36,082 nucleotides of DNA from Bryobacterales bacterium (lineage in GTDB: Bacteria; Acidobacteriota; Terriglobia; Bryobacterales; Bryobacteraceae): NCBI GenBank assembly GCA_025463005.1, contig JAOAPR010000164.1, positions 1-36,082 of the forward strand. Direction: 5' to 3'. A model generated the notes under the pieces. That model ran no database searches. It saw only the letters and a list, made by a program, of their open reading frames with translations, and was not told where the DNA came from. A program made the position numbers and the translations under genes. Positions 8,627 through 15,758 of this stretch are shown here, in pieces; position 1 is the stretch's first letter, and every line of letters begins with the position of its first letter.

Positions 8627-9466
8627 ATGCACCAGGATTACAACGGCCGCGAATCAAACGCTATGCATACCAGTGATTATTTGAAGCTGATCGGCGTCGC
8701 CGAACTCCCGCCCCTGACCAGTCCTTTCGATCCGGGTTACGATCCGGTCACGCTCGAAAGCCATCTCGATCAGAGCGCACACCTTATGTCCGCTCTCAAG
8801 ATCTCGATGGCTTGCTGGATGATCGCAAACGAAAGCGCGACCCGGGCGAAGATTGCCGCCGCGAAAAGACACGGCGTACTGACGGTGACTGGCGGGGGGC
8901 CGTTCGAGATCGCAGTCGCGCAGGGCCAGCTCCCGGCCTATCTGAATCTGTGCGCCGATCTCGGCGTCGACAGGATCGAGTGTGGCGCCGGTTTCACGGA
9001 ATTGCGTTCCAGCGCAAGAGAAATCGTCCGCATGGCACACGCCGGCGGGCTTGAAGTTCAGTTCGAGCTCGGCAAGAAACACGCAGGCCCTCTCAATGCG
9101 AAAGGGATCGAGCAACTGATCGAACAAGGAAAGGCATGGATGGATGCCGGAGCGGTGCAACTTGTGATCGAGGCCAGGGAGAGCGCTCGAGGCGTCGGGC
9201 TCTTCGACGATCAGGGCAACTTCAATGGCGCTTTCGCAGATCGCTTTGCCGCCGCGTTTGGACTCGCGGTGGTGATGTTTGAGGCACCCAACAAGCCGAG
9301 TCAATTTGCCATGTTGGAGCACTTTGGCCCCAACGTGCACTTGTGCAACGTCAGGCTGGAGGAACTGCTGCGTGTGGAAATCTACAGGCGTGGACTCCAT
9401 TCAGACGCCTTCGGCAAAGCCATTCTGCGTCCGCCGATACCCGCCGCGGCGGAGCAGTGGAGCTGA
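8627..9466 (+). CDS. comA: ComA-like phosphosulfolactate synthase
   Basis: The family (ComA of methanogens, YitD of Bacillus) adds sulfite to phosphoenolpyruvate to give (R)-2-phospho-3-sulfolactate. The TIM-barrel signature blocks can be followed along the protein: VTGGGPFEIA, LGVDRIECGAGFTEL, GLEVQFELGKKHAG, QLVIEARESARGVGLFD, VVMFEAPNKPSQF and RRGLHSDAF. Several normally invariant spots differ as I recall them: IECGAG for IEISDG, NVHLCNV for NVNLGNI, and SMACW where others have GWGT. A related but altered reaction is therefore possible. Two starts are feasible, ATG 8627 right after the WecA-like stop (chosen) or ATG 8663. The gene overlaps the ComB-like gene by one base (TGATG), which indicates coupled translation and a shared pathway. 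Confidence 0.8.
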   Translation: MHQDYNGRESNAMHTSDYLKLIGVAELPPLTSPFDPGYDPVTLESHLDQSAHLMSALKISMACWMIANESATRAKIAAAKRHGVLTVTGGGPFEIAVAQGQLPAYLNLCADLGVDRIECGAGFTELRSSAREIVRMAHAGGLEVQFELGKKHAGPLNAKGIEQLIEQGKAWMDAGAVQLVIEARESARGVGLFDDQGNFNGAFADRFAAAFGLAVVMFEAPNKPSQFAMLEHFGPNVHLCNVRLEELLRVEIYRRGLHSDAFGKAILRPPIPAAAEQWS

Positions 9467-10224
9467 TGTCGGCTATGGAACGAACTTTTATCATCGACAG
9501 CCTTCCCGAGAGCGCCCTTCGTTACCAGCGTGGTTGCGCGATCGTGGCGGTCGACGTCATTCGCGCCACGACGATGGCCGTCACAGCGGTATCTGCGGGC
9601 CGCAGGTGCTATCCGGTGGACTCCCTCGATGCGGTAATGCGCTTGGCTGAAAAACTCCACGAGCCGTTGCTGGCTGGAGAGCTAAACGGCGAGAAACCGC
9701 CTGGGTTCCATCTGAATAACAGTCCAGCCGAATTGGCCAAGCGTAGCGACACTTCACGCCCGGTGATTCTCCTGTCTTCCTCGGGGACCCGCTTAATTAT
9801 CAATGCCCGCGGATGCGATGCGTTGTACCTGGCCTGTTACCGCAATATGGGATCGTTGGGCCGTCATCTGGCCGTTGCACGCTGGCCTAGAGTTGCTCTC
9901 CTCGGAGCCGGCAGCCGGAGAGACTTCCGCGAGGAGGACCAGATCTGCTGCGCCCGGATTGGCGCGCAGCTTGTCCAGGCGGGTTATGTACCTGAGGACG
10001 CACAGACCGTCGATATCCTGGACCGCTGGAGCAATGCGAAGCCGTCCGATTGCGTCGTCAGCCAGAGCGTCGATTATCTCCGAAGGACGCTCCAGCTCGC
10101 AGACCTGCGCTTCATCCTGGAGCGAATCGACGATCTCGAGGAGACGTTCATTCTGCAAAACGATGAGGTCGTCATGATTGCACCGGAAGCGCCGCCACTT
10201 CTCACGACGCTTATTTACGAATAG
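9466..10224 (+). CDS. comB: ComB-like 2-phosphosulfolactate phosphatase
   Basis: A Mg-dependent phosphatase of the ComB fold, which turns phosphosulfolactate into sulfolactate. Family blocks are present: VDVIRATTMAVTAVSAG near residue 26, LLAGELNGEKPPGFHLNNSPAEL near 70-90, VILLSSSGTRLI near 105, and FREEDQICCARIGAQL near 155. At 252 residues it is of normal length. ATG 9466 overlaps the ComA-like stop. A second ATG three codons later (9475) is equally possible. Together the pair would make sulfolactate from PEP and sulfite, with ComC and the rest of the coenzyme M pathway absent from this window. The product is more likely handed to the ATP-grasp ligase encoded 7 nt downstream. That hand-over is inference. 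Confidence 0.8.
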   Translation: MSAMERTFIIDSLPESALRYQRGCAIVAVDVIRATTMAVTAVSAGRRCYPVDSLDAVMRLAEKLHEPLLAGELNGEKPPGFHLNNSPAELAKRSDTSRPVILLSSSGTRLIINARGCDALYLACYRNMGSLGRHLAVARWPRVALLGAGSRRDFREEDQICCARIGAQLVQAGYVPEDAQTVDILDRWSNAKPSDCVVSQSVDYLRRTLQLADLRFILERIDDLEETFILQNDEVVMIAPEAPPLLTTLIYE

Positions 10225-10231
10225 AAATCGG

Positions 10232-11458
10232 ATGGATACTTCAGTACCCGTCGTAGTCTTGACATCCGGGCACTATGGCGGCCTCGGCGTGGCCCGGAGC
10301 CTGGGACGTTGGGGAGTCCCGATCTATATCGTCGATGCCGACCCGCAGACCCTCTCTTTCTCCTCCCGATACTGCCGGGCGAAGTTAGTCTGGGACATCG
10401 ATCGCGCCCCTCCCGACGATTCTCTCGAGTTCCTGTTGGGCATCGGCCGCAGGCTCCAACAGCATGCGATCCTTATTCCCACCAGTGATTCGGCGGCCTT
10501 GTTCGTCGCGGCGTATGCCGATACGCTACGGCGGTGGTTTCTCTTCCCCAAACTCTCTTATCCTCTAGCGCGCACTTTATATAACAAGAAAAAGATGTAC
10601 TTCCTGGCAAGAAGCGTCGGCGTGGCGACTCCAAACACGGTTTTCCCCCAATCGAGCGACGATGTCCGAAACTTCGCGGAAAGTGCGCGATTTCCGATCA
10701 TCGTGAAACCGATCGATGCGCGGCGAGCGAGTACTCGGTCGGCTCACACGATCGTACAAGAAAAACAGGAACTTCTTGATAGATACCAAGACACAGAGCC
10801 TGCCGATCGTCTAAACCTGCTGCTCCAGGAGTTTATTCCTGGCGGCGAAGACGCAAGTTGGATGTTCAACGGGTACTTCGACCAAAATTCCGAGTGCCTG
10901 TTCGGCGCTACCGGCAGGAAGCTCCGACAGTTCCCGCCCTACGCCGGCGTCACCAGCCTGGGCGTGTGCCTGCCCAACGCGACCCTGGAGCAGAGCGCCA
11001 GGCAATTTATGAAGACGATCGGCTATCAGGGTATTCTCGATATCGGGTACAGATACGATGCCCGCGATGGACAGTACAGAGTGTTCGATGTTAATCCCCG
11101 CATAGGGTGCACGTTTCGATTATTCGTCTCAACCGGTGGAATGGATGTCGCACGCGCTCTGTACCTCAACCTGACTGGCCAAGCGATTGACGCCGGCTGC
11201 GCTCTCCACGGACGCAAATGGATGGTGGAGGATCTGGATTTAGTATCGGCTTTCCGCTACTGGCGCGGCGGCAATCTTAAAGCCGGCGAATGGGTGCGGT
11301 CCTTCCGCGGGCTTCAGGAATCCGCTTTCTTCGCCCTGGACGATCCGATTCCTTCCATTTCGAGGTGCATGAACGGTTTCCGCGAACTTCTTGGCGTCCG
11401 AGGAACGCGAGGGATATTGCCCTGTTACTCTGCGAACCCTTCATCGGCGGAAAGGTAG
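10232..11458 (+). CDS. ATP-grasp ligase, predicted carboxylate-amine/thiol ligase (COG3919-like)
   Basis: A 408-residue protein with the N-terminal substrate domain (VVVLTSGHYGGLGVARSLGR, residues 6-25) and central ATP-grasp domain of the predicted carboligase group COG3919. FPIIVKPIDARR (about residue 155) holds the ATP-binding Lys. LLLQEFIPGGEDASW (about 200) is the second ATP-grasp block, and the Mg site lies in FDVNPRIGCTFRLF (about 290). Such enzymes activate a carboxylate as acyl phosphate and join it to an amine or similar group. The gene starts 7 nt after the ComB-like gene, so sulfolactate (or a related sulfonated acid) is the obvious candidate acid and an amino sugar a candidate acceptor. 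ATG 10232 is preferred over an in-frame ATG at 10178 that would lie inside comB. Confidence 0.8.
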   Translation: MDTSVPVVVLTSGHYGGLGVARSLGRWGVPIYIVDADPQTLSFSSRYCRAKLVWDIDRAPPDDSLEFLLGIGRRLQQHAILIPTSDSAALFVAAYADTLRRWFLFPKLSYPLARTLYNKKKMYFLARSVGVATPNTVFPQSSDDVRNFAESARFPIIVKPIDARRASTRSAHTIVQEKQELLDRYQDTEPADRLNLLLQEFIPGGEDASWMFNGYFDQNSECLFGATGRKLRQFPPYAGVTSLGVCLPNATLEQSARQFMKTIGYQGILDIGYRYDARDGQYRVFDVNPRIGCTFRLFVSTGGMDVARALYLNLTGQAIDAGCALHGRKWMVEDLDLVSAFRYWRGGNLKAGEWVRSFRGLQESAFFALDDPIPSISRCMNGFRELLGVRGTRGILPCYSANPSSAER

Positions 11459-11684
11459 CAACGTATCGGGACCGGCACTTGGGGCCCTTAGATCAAGCCA
11501 GGCCGGGCTCTTAAGCCTTGCGAGGCCCCTTTTGAGCGACGGCGAGCAGATCGCTTTGCTCGAATCCCGCTACGGGCTTGAAGGGAGGACGCGAACAAGC
11601 GAATCGTCGCGTCCCTCGGAAACGTACCGCTATTGTGTATGTTCCACCGCGCAAGTTGCTTTTGCTTGCGTTCTGATGGGCGAC
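11459..11684. other. Convergent intergenic region
   Basis: A 226-bp gap between two genes that end towards each other. A GGGGCC near 11480 can pair with GGCCCC near 11522, the latter followed by TTTT, but the loop is about 35 nt. I therefore treat it only as a weak terminator candidate. No coding potential that I trust. Confidence 0.3.
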
Positions 11685-12671
11685 CTAAGGATGACGCCAT
11701 ATGGCGATTCCAGTAGCCGCCTGTATAGCTGCTTCCAACGCCCTGGCACCGGCCTTCTTGGGGCCGCTCTGGGGTACGTAGAGGATGTCATTGGGCCGCA
11801 TCGCGATGTCCTCGGCTTGACCCGCCTGTATCTTTCTAAGGTCCACCGCAATCTCTTTGCGTTCCTTCATGCCGTCGACAAACCGCACGATCGTTGCATT
11901 TTGCGGCGACGGCGTCGGGCCCAGTCCCTCCGCACTCGCTAGGGCCTGAAGGACGGAAATGCTCGGATTATCCTTGAGAGCAACCTCCCCCGGCTTGCGA
12001 ACTTCACCCATGACGTAGACTGCCTCGGTCATCGGGACGGTGACTACGTCATGAGGAAGTATTGGGATGTTCTCGGCTGGATTCTTTCCTGCAAGCAGGT
12101 TCTTCACAGACACCTCGGCCACGCTGAAGTTCCCTGTCTCATCAGTCTTCGCAGTGCTCAGGGGAATCGCGCCGTATGCAATTTGACGACTGATGTGGAT
12201 CCGAGGCCCCGCGTCCGGCCGTAAGCCATCCGCCATGGAAACAACTTCCATCAGCGTTTTCCTGCCCTGTATCTGGTGCACGCCGGGATGGTTGACTGCT
12301 CCCATCACGGAAACAGGTTGGCTGCCGAATTCGACAATTTCGATGGAAACCTGCGGCTTCAAAATTTGCGTCGAAAACCGCTCAACCAGATCCGTCTTGA
12401 GCTGCTCCAGCGTCCGCCCGCCAGCGTGAACTTTGCCGACTACGGGCAGATCGATGTTCCCGCTTGGATCGATTCTTATAGGCTTGTCCGTGATCTCTTC
12501 CACGCCGTAGGCCCAAATCTTTATTTGATCCTCTGGTCCCAGCAGGTACGAAGGCGTATCCGGCCTCGTGCCCTGCCGCAGCGCAAGTGTCGCCGGCGCT
12601 TGGGACTGTTGGCCGGGCGCGAGGCAACACGCCGTCAGCAGGATCATTCCGAAGTGTTCAAAGCGTGCCAT
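11685..12671 (-). CDS. Polysaccharide export protein, Wza/OPX family with SLBB domains
   Basis: An outer-membrane polysaccharide export component (OPX) of 328 residues. The N-terminus is a signal peptide ending in LLTAC, a plausible lipobox, so it may be lipid-anchored. A Poly_export domain begins at YLLGPEDQIKIWAYG (about residue 42) and runs to about 115, followed by two SLBB-type beta-grasp segments, SVMGAVNHPGVHQIQG and YVMGEVRKPGEVAL. The start ATG has AGAGGAAG five to six nt upstream. The gene stands alone on the - strand, opposite the synthesis genes, with a long leader. That leader contains a sigma-54 promoter match (12815-12830), an ops-like GCGGTAGCT (12764-12772) and a second hairpin (12697-12716). 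I saw no Wzc, Wzx or Wzy gene in this window; they may lie to the left. Confidence 0.9.
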   Translation of the reverse strand: MARFEHFGMILLTACCLAPGQQSQAPATLALRQGTRPDTPSYLLGPEDQIKIWAYGVEEITDKPIRIDPSGNIDLPVVGKVHAGGRTLEQLKTDLVERFSTQILKPQVSIEIVEFGSQPVSVMGAVNHPGVHQIQGRKTLMEVVSMADGLRPDAGPRIHISRQIAYGAIPLSTAKTDETGNFSVAEVSVKNLLAGKNPAENIPILPHDVVTVPMTEAVYVMGEVRKPGEVALKDNPSISVLQALASAEGLGPTPSPQNATIVRFVDGMKERKEIAVDLRKIQAGQAEDIAMRPNDILYVPQSGPKKAGARALEAAIQAATGIAIWRHP

Positions 12672-12696
12672 ACCACTTCCTCTCGGCTACCTCATG

Positions 12697-12716
12697 ACGG
12701 GAGGATTGTCTCCCGT
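12697..12716 (-). promoter_or_regulatory. Leader hairpin before the export gene
   Basis: A perfect 7-bp stem with a 6-nt loop (ACGGGAG and CTCCCGT read on the + strand) in the 5' leader, about 13 nt upstream of the Shine-Dalgarno sequence. No T-run follows on the transcript strand, so it is not a standard terminator. It could influence translation or act as a pause site. A GGTAGC (12686-12691) follows it on the - strand. Confidence 0.45.
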
Positions 12717-12763
12717 TTGAACTCTCTAACGTTGCCAATTCGTCTTTTGAGGATCTTTGACAG

Positions 12764-12772
12764 AGCTACCGC
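12764..12772 (-). promoter_or_regulatory. ops-like element GCGGTAGCT in the export-gene leader
   Basis: The transcript-strand sequence GCGGTAGCT lies about +33 from the predicted sigma-54 start of the export gene. Its GCGG is the 3' arm of a stem CCGCAA/TTGCGG (12802-12807 with 12769-12774) that encloses a smaller GCAGA/TCTGC hairpin. The same 9-mer occurs in the leaders of the NusG paralogue and of the mini-NRPS operon at almost the same distance from a -24/-12 promoter. E. coli RfaH is recruited at ops, GGCGGTAGCGTG, which shares the GCGGTAGC core. Role as a recruitment site for the NusG paralogue is inferred. Confidence 0.6.
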
Positions 12773-12814
12773 AACTTTAAGCGCAGAGGCGAATCTGCAC
12801 TTGCGGCGATCTGT

Positions 12815-12830
12815 TGCACGAGGACTGCCA
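12815..12830 (-). promoter_or_regulatory. Candidate sigma-54 promoter for the export gene
   Basis: On the - strand the sequence is TGGCAGTCCTCGTGCA. It has TGGCA and TGCA of the -24/-12 consensus at exact spacing; the base before TGC is G instead of T, as in the promoter of the NusG paralogue. Transcription is predicted to start near 12804, leaving a leader of about 133 nt. A palindrome at 12872-12884 lies at about -68 to -80, where a sigma-54 activator would bind. Confidence 0.55.
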
Positions 12831-13172
12831 GCAAAAGGCGCGATGGCAGCCTTTACTCGAACTATCGCCATGCAAGTGACTTGCGCGCGCGCCCGGCCTT
12901 CCCGCAAGGGTCGCCGCACCCGGTTGCCGATCCCTCTCCGAGTCCTCCATAGGCTCCAGAAGTGGAATAGTGTTGCCACAAAGTCCTTTTGTGGCCGCCA
13001 GTTGAGTGACGCGGAGTAGGCCAGCCGACTGCGATCCGTGCGCCAGCGTTGAAGCGGAGAAGAGGAACCCGCGTCGCGAGCCGATCGTCGCGGAAATCAC
13101 CGTGCGTGGGCAACTAGTCTTGAGGCTCTTGCCCGCGAGGCCGAGTGGCACCGGAATGGCTACAAATGGAAC
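12831..13172. other. Gene-free stretch upstream of the export promoter
   Basis: About 340 bp between the export promoter and the 3' end of the NtrC-type gene. Apart from the palindrome at 12872-12884 I see no gene, repeat or clear terminator here. The open frames crossing it have no recognisable protein character. Confidence 0.4.
12872..12884. promoter_or_regulatory. Palindrome GCAAGT-G-ACTTGC, possible activator site
   Basis: A perfect 6-1-6 inverted repeat located 42-54 bp upstream of the -24 element of the export promoter. Dimeric NtrC-type activators bind dyads at such distances. I found only an isolated half-site (GCAAGT at 22266-22271) in the other divergent promoter region, so assignment to the NtrC-type regulator is weak. 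Confidence 0.35.
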
Positions 13173-14588
13173 TTACTTTCCACCCAGCATGGCTGTCGAG
13201 CAGAGATCTTCGCCCGTGTCTTTCCGGCCTTCGGGCTCCGTTTGTTCCTGCAATCGCCACCGGTGCAGTTTATTCAGAAGGGACTTGTAGCAGATGTTCA
13301 GCCGTTGGGCCGCCTGCTTTCGATTCCAGTTCACTTCATTCAACGTCCGGAAAATCAACTCCTTCTCGGCTCGCTCGGCTGCGCTGGCAGATAGTTCTTT
13401 TAATGAGACGCTGGCAGGTCGGGCGGTGGGGCTGGCATCGGCGGCCGGCCGCACGTCCTGGAACTCCGCAAGCGCTTGCGGCAGATCCGGAAGGATAAGA
13501 AACCGCTTAACGGCATTTTCCAACTGGCGCACGTTGCCAGGCCAGTGATAGCGTTTGAATGCCGCCAGGAGCTCCGGTGGCAACTCATTGATTCGGCTGT
13601 TATATTTGGCGCGGCACTTCTGTACGAAGTGCTCGCAGAGCGGAACGATTTCTTCGATCCGCTCCCGCAAGGGGGGAATCTCGATGGTGATTACGTTGAG
13701 CCGGAAGTACAGGTCTTCGCGAAACTCTGCGCTCGTCACCAGCGTATGAAGCCGCTTGTTAGTAGCCGCAATGATGCGCGCCTCAGACTGGAGCGTCCGG
13801 GTGCCACCCAGCCGTGAATACTCCCCGTCTTGCAGGACGTGCAGGAGTTTGGCCTGTAAGAGGGGACTCATTTCGGCCACCTCGTCGAGCATGATCGTCC
13901 CGCGGCCGGCCAGCTCAAACTTTCCCGGTTTTTCACGCTGCGCGCCGGTGAACGCCCCGCGTTCGTGCCCAAATAGCTCGGATTCCAATAAGTCCGCCGG
14001 CAGGGCCGCGCAGTTCACTTTGACGAACGCCTCGCCTCTTCCGGATCGCGAATGGACATACCTGGCCACAACTTCCTTGCCGACGCCCGATTCCCCCAGA
14101 ATCAAAATGGGCACATCCGCATGCGCCACCTGATCGCAGATGGCCTGAATTTGCAGCATTCGCTTGTTGGAAGTCCGAAAGGCGGCTTCGAGCGCCGAAC
14201 CCGCGGGCTCAGCGGACTGCTGCATTCCTCTTCCAATCGCCGCCTCCAGGTCTTTCTCGTCGAGGGGCTTCACCAGATAATCGTAAGCGCCCAAGCGCAT
14301 GGCCTTGACCACCGTAGGAATCTGGTCCACACCTGAAAGAACCAGCGAGGGAATGCGCCGCCCCTGCTTTTCTAATTCCGACAATACTTCCAGTCCGCCC
14401 ACGCGCCGCATCCGAATGTCGAGCAGCAGCAGGGAAGGCTGCTCGGGCTCAGCCAAACGGCGCATCACCTGTTCGCCCGAATCGAAGCAGGCGACGGCAT
14501 ACCCGCGAGACACGAGGAAGTCGGAAAGGTATGAGCGAGTACTCGCGTCGTCGTCCACCACCCAAACGGTACGGCGATCTGTCTGCAC
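13173..14588 (-). CDS. NtrC-family sigma-54-dependent response regulator
   Basis: A 471-residue enhancer-binding protein. The N-terminal receiver (residues 1-120) has the acidic pocket VVDDD, the phosphorylatable Asp in LLLLDIRM (about 56) and the Lys of YLVKPLDEKD. The AAA+ domain (about 140-375) has Walker A GESGVGKE and the GAFTGA loop that touches sigma-54. It also has the Walker B region TIMLDEVAEM. A Fis-type helix-turn-helix ends the protein (NWNRKQAAQRLNICYKSLLNKL). All parts look functional. The start is a GTG; an in-frame stop lies a few codons upstream and no ATG fits. It lies 10 nt after the small histidine kinase and so is its probable partner. At least five good -24/-12 promoter matches in the window make it a strong candidate for local control of polysaccharide genes, similar in logic to PrsK/PrsR pairs. 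Confidence 0.93.
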   Translation of the reverse strand: MQTDRRTVWVVDDDASTRSYLSDFLVSRGYAVACFDSGEQVMRRLAEPEQPSLLLLDIRMRRVGGLEVLSELEKQGRRIPSLVLSGVDQIPTVVKAMRLGAYDYLVKPLDEKDLEAAIGRGMQQSAEPAGSALEAAFRTSNKRMLQIQAICDQVAHADVPILILGESGVGKEVVARYVHSRSGRGEAFVKVNCAALPADLLESELFGHERGAFTGAQREKPGKFELAGRGTIMLDEVAEMSPLLQAKLLHVLQDGEYSRLGGTRTLQSEARIIAATNKRLHTLVTSAEFREDLYFRLNVITIEIPPLRERIEEIVPLCEHFVQKCRAKYNSRINELPPELLAAFKRYHWPGNVRQLENAVKRFLILPDLPQALAEFQDVRPAADASPTARPASVSLKELSASAAERAEKELIFRTLNEVNWNRKQAAQRLNICYKSLLNKLHRWRLQEQTEPEGRKDTGEDLCSTAMLGGK

Positions 14589-14598
14589 GCGCGAGTAT

Positions 14599-15279
14599 TT
14601 AGCATTCTAGTAGCCGAACTACGGGCAGCTCATAGACGGCGAGATAACTGCCATCGGAGGTTGGTCCCAGCGAACAAGTTCCTCCGTGTAACCGCCACAT
14701 TCGGCACGCTGCCGAGAGTAGTAGAGCTGAATCACTGGCGGCACCACCTCCGTCCGGAGACGCGGCGAACTCGAGCGTGATCTTTTCGTTTTCTTCGCGG
14801 GCCTGTATCTGCAAACTGCCGCCGACCCCGGTAAATTCGACAGCCGCAATGAGAAAGCCGTGCAGCGCCTCTGCGAGTTTCTTGGGATCGCCGATGGTGG
14901 AAAGCGAACCGCCGGTGGAGTGCTCCGTGACCGCAACGTTCTTGGCTGATAAGGCTGGCTGGATCGAAGCGACGGTCTCATCAAGCAAGCTGCGGAAGCT
15001 GACTACGGCAAATTTCAGCCCGCTCATTTCCCGGAATTCGTCGAGTCCCTGGGTCAGCCTCGTGAGTTTTTCAACGTTTTCCAGCGCCGACGTCAAATAG
15101 CGTCGCTGGGATTCCAATAGGGGACCGTCGCGCTCCTCTAGTACGAGCCGGAGATAACCACGCGCGGCAAAAAGCGGGTTTGAGAAGTCATGAATGAGGT
15201 TCGAAAGCCAGTGTCTCCGGATGTGTTCCAGGACCTGAGAATCATCCGTTACAGCGTTCTGGGCCTCACCTGATTCCAT
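14599..15279 (-). CDS. Small histidine-kinase-like protein with degenerate ATPase domain
   Basis: A 226-residue soluble protein with a clear dimerisation/phosphoacceptor helix, LSNLIHDFSNPLFAARGYLRLV (the His is about residue 30), and a C-terminal region laid out like a kinase ATPase domain. The ATP-binding boxes are poor. Where an N-box should be there is ALHGFLIAAVEFT without its Asn, and ASPDGGGAAS replaces the G1 box. It has no sensor, HAMP or membrane segment. It may therefore act as a phosphotransfer or phosphatase partner of the NtrC-type regulator encoded 10 nt downstream, with the phosphate supplied by another kinase, possibly the hybrid kinase of the divergent stressosome operon. 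That connection is inference. Start ATG at 15279, 124 bp from the divergent rsbS. Confidence 0.75.
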   Translation of the reverse strand: MESGEAQNAVTDDSQVLEHIRRHWLSNLIHDFSNPLFAARGYLRLVLEERDGPLLESQRRYLTSALENVEKLTRLTQGLDEFREMSGLKFAVVSFRSLLDETVASIQPALSAKNVAVTEHSTGGSLSTIGDPKKLAEALHGFLIAAVEFTGVGGSLQIQAREENEKITLEFAASPDGGGAASDSALLLSAACRMWRLHGGTCSLGPTSDGSYLAVYELPVVRLLEC

Positions 15280-15340
15280 AAGGCGTTGTTAGAATAACCC
15301 ACTCCGGCAGAACCCGCAATCTCAACGTGGACAGAGGAAA

Positions 15341-15356
15341 TGGCCCGGTGTATGCT
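15341..15356 (+). promoter_or_regulatory. Candidate sigma-54 promoter for the stressosome operon
   Basis: TGGCCCGGTGTATGCT has GG and GC at the exact -24/-12 spacing and differs from TGGCACGNNNNTTGCW at only two positions. The predicted start is near 15367, giving a leader of about 37 nt before rsbS at 15404. No ops-like core follows. Confidence 0.5.
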
Positions 15357-15403
15357 TGTGAGTCGTGACAATCTCTTTCAGTTGAACGAGTCACGCCCCA
15401 AAA

Positions 15404-15757
15404 ATGAGAGTTCCCATTCTCAAACAGGGCGACTACGTGATCGCCTCGATCCAGTCTGCGCTGACTGACGACGATCTCCTCAAGTTGCGGGATGATCTTG
15501 CCGCGCACGTGGGCAAGTATCGCTCGAAGGGCGTCATCGTCGACGTTACCGTACTCGATGTGATGGATTCCTTCGCGTCCAGGACCGTTCGCGATCTGGC
15601 GCAGATGGTACGTCTTCGCGGAGCCAAAACGGTCATCGTGGGAATTCAGCCGGAGGTCGCTTTCGCCATGGTCCAACTCGGTCTGGAGCTGGGCGACGTT
15701 GCGACGGCTCTCGATCTGGAAGAAGCCCTGGCGCTGTTGCAAAATGAAGCGCGGTGA
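15404..15757 (+). CDS. rsbS: RsbS-like STAS-domain stressosome scaffold
   Basis: A 117-residue single STAS domain, the size and sequence type of Bacillus RsbS, which together with RsbR forms the stressosome core and holds the kinase RsbT. The segment IVDVTVLDVMDSFASRTV carries Ser56 at the position of the RsbS serine phosphorylated by RsbT. It is the first gene of a five-gene operon whose members fit the stressosome: rsbS, rsbT, an RsbX-type phosphatase, an RsbU_N-hybrid kinase and rsbR. Its stop is followed after one base by the ATG of rsbT. Confidence 0.88.
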   Translation: MRVPILKQGDYVIASIQSALTDDDLLKLRDDLAAHVGKYRSKGVIVDVTVLDVMDSFASRTVRDLAQMVRLRGAKTVIVGIQPEVAFAMVQLGLELGDVATALDLEEALALLQNEAR

Positions 15758-15758
15758 C

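Noticed and set aside
11480-11532. Possible intrinsic terminator between the ATP-grasp and export genes
   Set aside because: The pairing arms are six bases with a loop of about 35 nt; too weak to call.
12777-13151. Open frame of about 124 codons on the - strand between the NtrC-type gene and the export gene
   Set aside because: Odd composition, no recognisable domain, no binding site, and it overlaps the export promoter.
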